Assembly (NCBI GenBank): GCA_030386875.1
Contig: CM059562.1
Coordinates: forward strand, 63,610,201-63,674,200
DNA: 64,000 nucleotides
Direction of reading: 5' to 3'
From: Morinoia aosen
Taxonomy: Eukaryota; Arthropoda; Malacostraca; Amphipoda; Talitridae
Each line of letters starts with the position of its first letter. The first letter of the stretch is position 1. The notes beneath the pieces are model-generated. The model made no database searches. It saw only the letters and a program-made list of their open reading frames with translations, and was not told where the DNA came from. The translations under genes were made by a program, and so were the position numbers. Below, piece by piece: positions 57,726 to 64,000 of this stretch.

Positions 57726-60700
57726 GTGAGTAACAAAACATGATTACCGAGTATCAATAGTTCATTCATTAAAACAGATGCGTTTTGCGAGTCTTATTTT
57801 TTGCACTAATCAGTTGTTTCTCCTTTTTCACTCGATTAGAAAATGCAATAACATACATAAGCAGTAAAAACTAACCGTTTTTAAAGTAATGCTCAAATGA
57901 TTGTCCCAAATAATGTCCGCAAACTCGGCGCAATTCATGGGGAAAAACATGATATTGTGCAACTCTGAATGCAGCTACAGCATTTATTCACCTCATGAGC
58001 AACGCATGATTTCCTGGTGTCTGGAGTTTAACAGTTATAAATGAAGAAACATTAATGCTCTCCATGACCAACTGATGAGCTTATGTTGTAGATGAGCATA
58101 GATAAATCTCAAGTTGTATCAGTTTTTTTATTTGTTGTCCGACTTGAGCGGTAAGTAGTCGTTAGTTATTATCAGTATATTTTAAGTTAATATTATTAGC
58201 AACTACAAAATCATCTTCACATACATAAAAAAATTAACGTAAAAATTATTTTTCGCTATTAGCCATCACTGAATCACGCGACTGAAGTTATATTAAGATG
58301 ACCTTGTGCATAAATATTTTTCTAGTGCTGAAATTCTACGAACAATATTACAAATTTATGATTGCATAAATATTTAAACAAGTTAACCGAGTCACTGAAT
58401 ATTTTTCTTATTTGAATTGGTATCTTGAACCAAATAAAATTCAAGTACCTGCTTATCAAACCGTTGAGGCACATCAAATGAAACCATAAAAAATTGATCA
58501 ACCTTATTGACTTGTATCGCATTTCTTTGAAATAAGATGATTAAACTAATGTGTCCTTTCATCTAACTAACGTAACGATTCGTTGGCATCATTCACGTCT
58601 ATGCTCGTAGAAACTTACCTCAGTTTATAGCACAGAAATATACTGACATCAAAAATTTACCTGGAACTCCATTTCATCATATATTCAAGCTAAACAGCAT
58701 TAGTGAGAAAACTTATTTTCAAAAGCTGGGTTTCATAAATACGTGGAGGAGCTTAAAATCAAACTTTGGTTGAAAGAACCGAACCGATTACGTAGTACCC
58801 AATTCTACTTGCTGATGTCTAGAGTAGAAACTTTCTTATTCGTGAAAACTGACTCAAAACCGGATTAAATTATGCTATGGAGAGCCCGCGTGGGCTCAAA
58901 TGCTTTTCCGATTTTAAAACAAGTAAAATACTGATAAATAACAACTTCTCCCTGAACCACTTTCGACGTATTGGACCGATAAAAACTTGCGAAACCTTTG
59001 TACAAAATCCACAACACCTATTTGAGGAATTGTGCAGCTATCTAGAGTGACTTGAAACTCAGTTCAGTGTGCGTCAATAGAGAAGATTGTGATCTCGATG
59101 ATTTTGGAGGTAAGAAGGGCGCTGACTCCATGCCCTTGAACGCCAAAGCCGATGGGCGTATATTTTTGACCTGAAACGATTTGACCACTGATCCTCCCGC
59201 ACTCTTCACTCCTCCCTTCCTCCCATCTGCCAATCCAGCCGGCTTTCCCTCCAATGAAAAGAGACATGAAAGGAAAGTGTTTCAGTGACGTAGATGAGAA
59301 AAAAATGAAATGATGTTGGATCTGCCAGATGCCACTCAAAACGGGTACGAGTTATGTTATTGAGCTACGAACGATAGCATTCAAGTAATACGAATATGAT
59401 AGCTCCATTGAGAAATGCTCAAAAAGTTTTGAAGATTTTCCCCCAAAATATGTATTTAACCTTAAAAAACTAGCCTCTCACTTGTGAGTTCGTCCCTGAA
59501 CTGAAATAATCAAGAACAGATTTAGAGCAAAAACTGCGCAATTTTTACGACGTTATACGCAATGATCTTGTTATTAACTGTACATTCTATATTTTTCAAA
59601 TATATTGCCTCGTTGTAGTAAATACAACCTCTGTTCAGCTAAAACGAGTCAGTGTGAAATAAAAAGCAAGTTTTATGAACAAGACGCCCCATTATTGAGA
59701 CAAATTTCCATGCCACTTCTTTACTCTCCTTTAAAATTAACAACGTATATAGTAACCGTGGAGCTGAGAGCCCATACAAACATAAGCCTTCGATTTCTAC
59801 ACACAAGCAAGCACACTTTTCATTAAAGTCATTCCAGTGATCAGGTATGCAATGAAGAAGAAGCATCCAATGTAAACATTAGTGAACCGTTCCCAGCGCT
59901 GTTGGTGCGCAGACATCCTTGCCTCGTGGCTGTGTAAACACGCCGTCCTCTTCCCATCTCCTGCTCCTTCCCGCTCTCGGTTCAAGCGAAACATACTTTG
60001 CGTGTTTTGCTCAAAACTTGGTGAGAAAGTCCCATCTAGAAAGTAAGTTCATCTATCACGGGGTACTGTAAGACCCGCTCCCAACAGCCTGGGCTTAGCT
60101 GTGTTATGAGATTTTTGAAGTTTCAAAGCAAATCCTCCCGAACCGCAAGCCAATTTTTGCTTGAAATAGGTATCTCTATCGACATTAGAAAGTCCATGAG
60201 CGTCGGCAATTGCGGAAACATACGAAGTATTTGAAAAATCAAGGTGTCAAGATTTTGATTATTTTAAAATTTTCTAAAACCGAATAAAATCCGTGTAACG
60301 CAGTCAGCAATTCTTACGCGTACGGGAAATAAATTATAGCTTTGAAGAAGTTTAAATGTGTGAAATTAATGATAATTCCGAATATATTACGCATGCTTAA
60401 GCTAAGGGCCGCAGATTTGTGCATATGCACTAGCTAGTTTACACCATTGCAATATGGAAAAGATTATGAAGGGGGTAAAGAAGGAAATATCAGTGAGTTT
60501 CTCAGCAATTAGAAGTTTACGTTTTCATGGAATTCATCTTTCTAAAAAAAGATCGTGTGTTGTGCAGTGTAAATTCAAGCAAGTGAAGCATAAAAACTAC
60601 AGCAATGGACACCAAAAGCTGTCTCACAGCCCAACATAACGTAAAAGTGAAAGAATTGACTCACGAAGATGTCTCACAACTCAATGCACTGAGCCACTCC

Positions 60701-62519
60701 GATCAATGTTTTCGTCACCGGTGCCGGCGAATAAGCACCTGAAATATCCACCCAAAGTTACTTCGCTTATCGTTCATTTAAAAAAAAAAATTTTAGATCC
60801 TGAAATTTAAACTTTTGCTGAAAAGGCATACCAATTAATTTCATGTAAAGGAAATTATAAAATCCTAAAAACTCACTACTATGATATTAAATAATGCCGA
60901 GAAATCGTATTCACGTTGGATGACAATCGGATTTGCCAACGGTAAATTCAATGAAAATCACCGTTCAACGACTGAAATCCTTTAAATTCTGATACATAAT
61001 AACACACCTGTGATCACATATAAAATGAAAATTTGAGGGCTGATTTCTTTTCATAGTTTGTAAACATTGAAGTCTAAATGATGCAAGTGTACTAACTTAC
61101 TAAACAAAAATTGTGTTAACTCGAACATGCAAAGACGCACAGCGTAGACACGTTCACTTTCTTCACTGCATGTGGAATAAAATTATTAGCTTACGCTGTC
61201 CTCGAGCATATTTTCGTGCCAAAAATTTCAATATACCGCAATGGAATGCAGTTCTCTGAATCTTATGAATGTTTTGGAAAGAAGGTTATAAAAATAACCC
61301 GTTCTGCCTTGGGCCTTCTTGACTGCAGCCTGGCTACGTCGCCTAGACTTCCAAGGACGGAATCCTATTTCAGACCCAAGCGACCCTTGAACATTCAGAC
61401 TTGACCTCTGCTTAGTATCTGATATTAATATTTTTTTAATAATTCGCCACGCACAAAAAATGTTCTTGATGTTAGATCATGATGCAAAGTAAGGATTTTA
61501 TGTATTTGCAAATATTTTAACAACTACACTTGGATTTCCACAGTGAATCTATTTGAATGAATCCTCTGTCCGACTGTGCTCGATAATGTGAGCAGGCGAA
61601 TATCCTACGAGCTACGACCAGACAACCAACAACAAGAAGAACTCAGCCGACAAAAAGCATCTTGGAAGTTTTTATGCTATATTTTTTATTGGGGTAGCAT
61701 TCGCATAGAGACTGACAGTGTACGTATTACCATTTTGCCTTGGAATGAAAAAAACATTGTTTTCTCAGACGACTTAATGAGAATGAAATAAGTATAAACA
61801 TAGAAGTAATCTTGAAAAGTTATTTGCCATAAGTAAAACCTAGCAGTTTGCAGGATACAATGACAATGAAACTCTTTTTAAGAGGTGGGTGTTGAAATTC
61901 ACGCAAAATTTGTTATTAATGCTAAAAAATTTGCAAGGTTAAATTTACGTTATTCAACAAGACAATAAAAAATCATGAATCACTGTTGCACTGCTTATGC
62001 CAATTTTCGATGCTAAGATAGTTTCTTCGCCCGTTAAGATTTATTGACTCAAATATATTCATCGAGATTTCAAGAAAGTAGCGGCAAAAATTCAGCATGT
62101 AGTCACGAAATGAATTGTAACTATACGTCACAAGTACATAAAACTAACAATGCAGTGTAGGTGTCATCCACCTGTCTAATGTGTAAACGTCATTTTTCTT
62201 ATGAAAGCGTTTGGATAGTCGGGTTAAGTTTCTTTAGACTGAATAAGACCTATAAAGATTTTTTACAAATTTTAGCACCGAAGTTGAGAGCCAAAAAGTT
62301 TGCTTTTAGTACTCATACTCGACATACGCATGTGACTTAAAGTAATTACTCTTAACGCAGTGTCTCAGTTTTATCAACACAATCCAACTCACAAAAAAAA
62401 GTTTTCAAACATTATCCCCAGATGATAATTAAGAACACAGGATTAATTAATTACTTCGTTTAAGATCAGCAGAAATTTCTAAAACAATCTTGCACTCTGT
62501 GGGAACTCCGGTATTTAAT
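57726..62519. other. Non-coding DNA
   Basis: About 4.8 kb with no gene that can be supported. Frames on the minus strand at 59339-59042 overlap one another and lack motifs. If the exon at 57.4 kb is real, this would be its first intron. Confidence 0.45.
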
Positions 62520-62820
62520 AAGCACGTGAGGGCGCTACAACGCAGCAGCTCCGCGCCTGCGAACTTGAGCGTATACCACCTGTGCCTGGGACGCTCCTTC
62601 CGAAGCCAGACATCGGTTTCCGATTAATTGGCCACTTGGAGTTGAGGCGTCAGGTTCCTCAGGCTTGGATCTTTCAAGGCGTTCGAAAAACTTTGATATG
62701 CGATTCTTTCCCGTCGAAGCAAACACTTCTTCGAGGAAATTCTTCAAATCCTCGCATGCTTGAATTCGGTACTTTAAGTTATTGCCCCAGACGAGAAAAG
62801 TTGGGCGAATGATTGAAAGT
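62520..62820. other. G+C-richer patch, no assignable gene
   Basis: Both strands are open over about 70 codons: plus 62582-62812, and minus 62747-62535 with a charged product containing FFERLERSKPEEP. Neither is recognised and they shadow each other. It could be an exon of an unseen gene. Confidence 0.25.
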
Positions 62821-64000
62821 GTAAATTGTCCGGTGAAAATTTGAAATGATTTTATTCGATCATTGAGAATCGCATCTAAGTACAGATTAATTTCAGCTCA
62901 TATCTGATTCAGCTTATATGATGACTATATAGTATGTAAAGGAGGATGAAAAATATTTAATCCCTTTTTCTTACTCACAAAATATTTCAACATTTCAACT
63001 GAATAGTTTAACTTCATATTTGCTTGAGACATGGTAGCGAAATAAAGCTAAAGAAGCCAAAAGACGACTTAATAACATTACAAACTTTTCAATCTTCAGA
63101 AGATTTCTCCTCAGGACACTCCTGAATTATATTGTTCGATTAAAACTTTACCGTTCATTTTTCGACCTTTTTAAGATATGATGTAACGAAGCAGAGAAAC
63201 TCAAGAAGCAAATTTATTTGTTTCAATTGTTTACCGAAGGAGAACCAAACCCTATCTCAAAATAGCAAGGCTGTGTTTTGCTAGCGAATGTGTAGAACGG
63301 CAGCTCATACGAGACATCATACAGGTTTAATAAGTGAACCATCGCAATGACACATGCTACATTTTAAATGAACGATTTCTAAAATAACTGTGCCTTGTAC
63401 ATTTTTTAAGAGTCCAGGAAGATGAATCGGAGATCTCCGGAGGGCGCCTAAGCTGCTCAAGCGACGCCGGGATACTGGGATGAGACAACCTCGACTTCCT
63501 GCAAATGTTTCTTCTTTTTCAGAGATTCATTGGCTGCCAGCTGAACTGTTTCATACCTACATTCATAATTATAGCTTTTTATTACGTTTTTAAAATTCAC
63601 TCCTTTTTTTCTGTCGGCCTAATAATGTTATAGATCTTCACTTAAGTCTGGTTGGACTTATTCATTTTGATTTTATGCATTTTATAGAAGATAACGATGC
63701 ATTTGCGGCAAACATAGAACTATTGTCTTAGGGTAATATATTTAAAAGTATTGATGCGAGCTCAAATTTAAATTTGTCGATAACTTTTTCTTTAATTCTC
63801 TTTTAAATATTTATCGCTTAAATGCTCATACAATTGAGCGAATATGTTCAAGAGTCACGAACACTTCGGAAATTAGAGATATATTAAGCCTAGGTCATAA
63901 AGTTTAGCATCAATAAGCAAATTCGTTTCGAGAGAGGAACTTCTGGCACCTTTGCTTCCGTCATCAATTGGCGTTAGGATTCATAGAGCAGAAATAACCA
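62821..64000. other. Non-coding DNA
   Basis: No open frame, repeat or signal of note. Confidence 0.5.

Noticed and set aside
1..64000. tRNA, snRNA, 5S rRNA and well-known microRNA genes
   Set aside because: I scanned by eye for GGTTCGA-type B boxes with an upstream A box and for familiar U6, 5S and conserved microRNA cores. The few GTTCGAA hits lacked foldable partners. A covariance-model scan would be decisive.

Overview
The window reads as intergenic or intronic DNA from an arthropod nuclear genome, most likely an insect. It is A+T-rich throughout (about two thirds by eye). No complete multi-exon host gene, rRNA, tRNA, CRISPR array or operon can be recognised. There are no bacterial-style gene clusters, and most open frames are under 100 codons, as expected by chance at this composition. 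The arthropod assignment rests on three things: a STPR-type 23-residue repeat protein, a CR1/L2-like non-LTR retrotransposon, and a small LTR element whose primer site resembles the tRNA-Trp type. The species cannot be told.

Layout. 1-7.9 kb: non-coding, with one 35-bp tandem array (2674-2816). 7.9-9.9 kb: a small family of related ORFs. Two head-to-tail ORFs of 82 and 89 codons (9022-9270 and 9615-9884) look like diverged paralogues with two hydrophobic segments each. A third, broken copy of the 5' part lies inverted upstream, forming a 170-bp inverted repeat. 18.2-19.0 kb: a TATA box, a perfect Kozak start and a 23-residue repeat ORF broken by one stop. This is probably a Helitron-type or host STPR gene. 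19.6-20.9 kb: a possible relic of a mariner-like transposase and an unrecognised ORF. 21.9-23.1 kb: a complete non-autonomous LTR element (TRIM-like, 1.15 kb) with two 0.23-kb LTRs, several copies of the LTR-end/primer-site segment and 70-bp internal repeats. 24.8-26.2 kb: a 5'-truncated CR1/L2-like LINE with a reverse transcriptase end, one frameshift, and a 3' tail of three 9-bp units.

26.9-52 kb: mostly featureless, with a few exon-like open stretches (26942-27205 minus; 39424-39684 plus; 51695-51931 plus). The last has a good splice acceptor and loosely fits the C-terminal part of an insect gustatory receptor. A G+C- and CpG-rich block at 37.43-38.62 kb has a TATA box, strong hairpins and a 153-codon frame interrupted by one TGA. 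It is either a 5' exon/promoter or a decayed element. 42.87-43.25 kb is a cluster of perfect palindromes next to a 34-bp tandem array. 52-64 kb: a 54-bp array, a CpG-rich candidate first exon with a consensus splice donor (57.40-57.73 kb), and otherwise nothing recognisable.

The mobile elements are the secure part of this annotation. The exon-like stretches and the paired membrane ORFs are hypotheses. No pathway or cooperating set of genes can be claimed.
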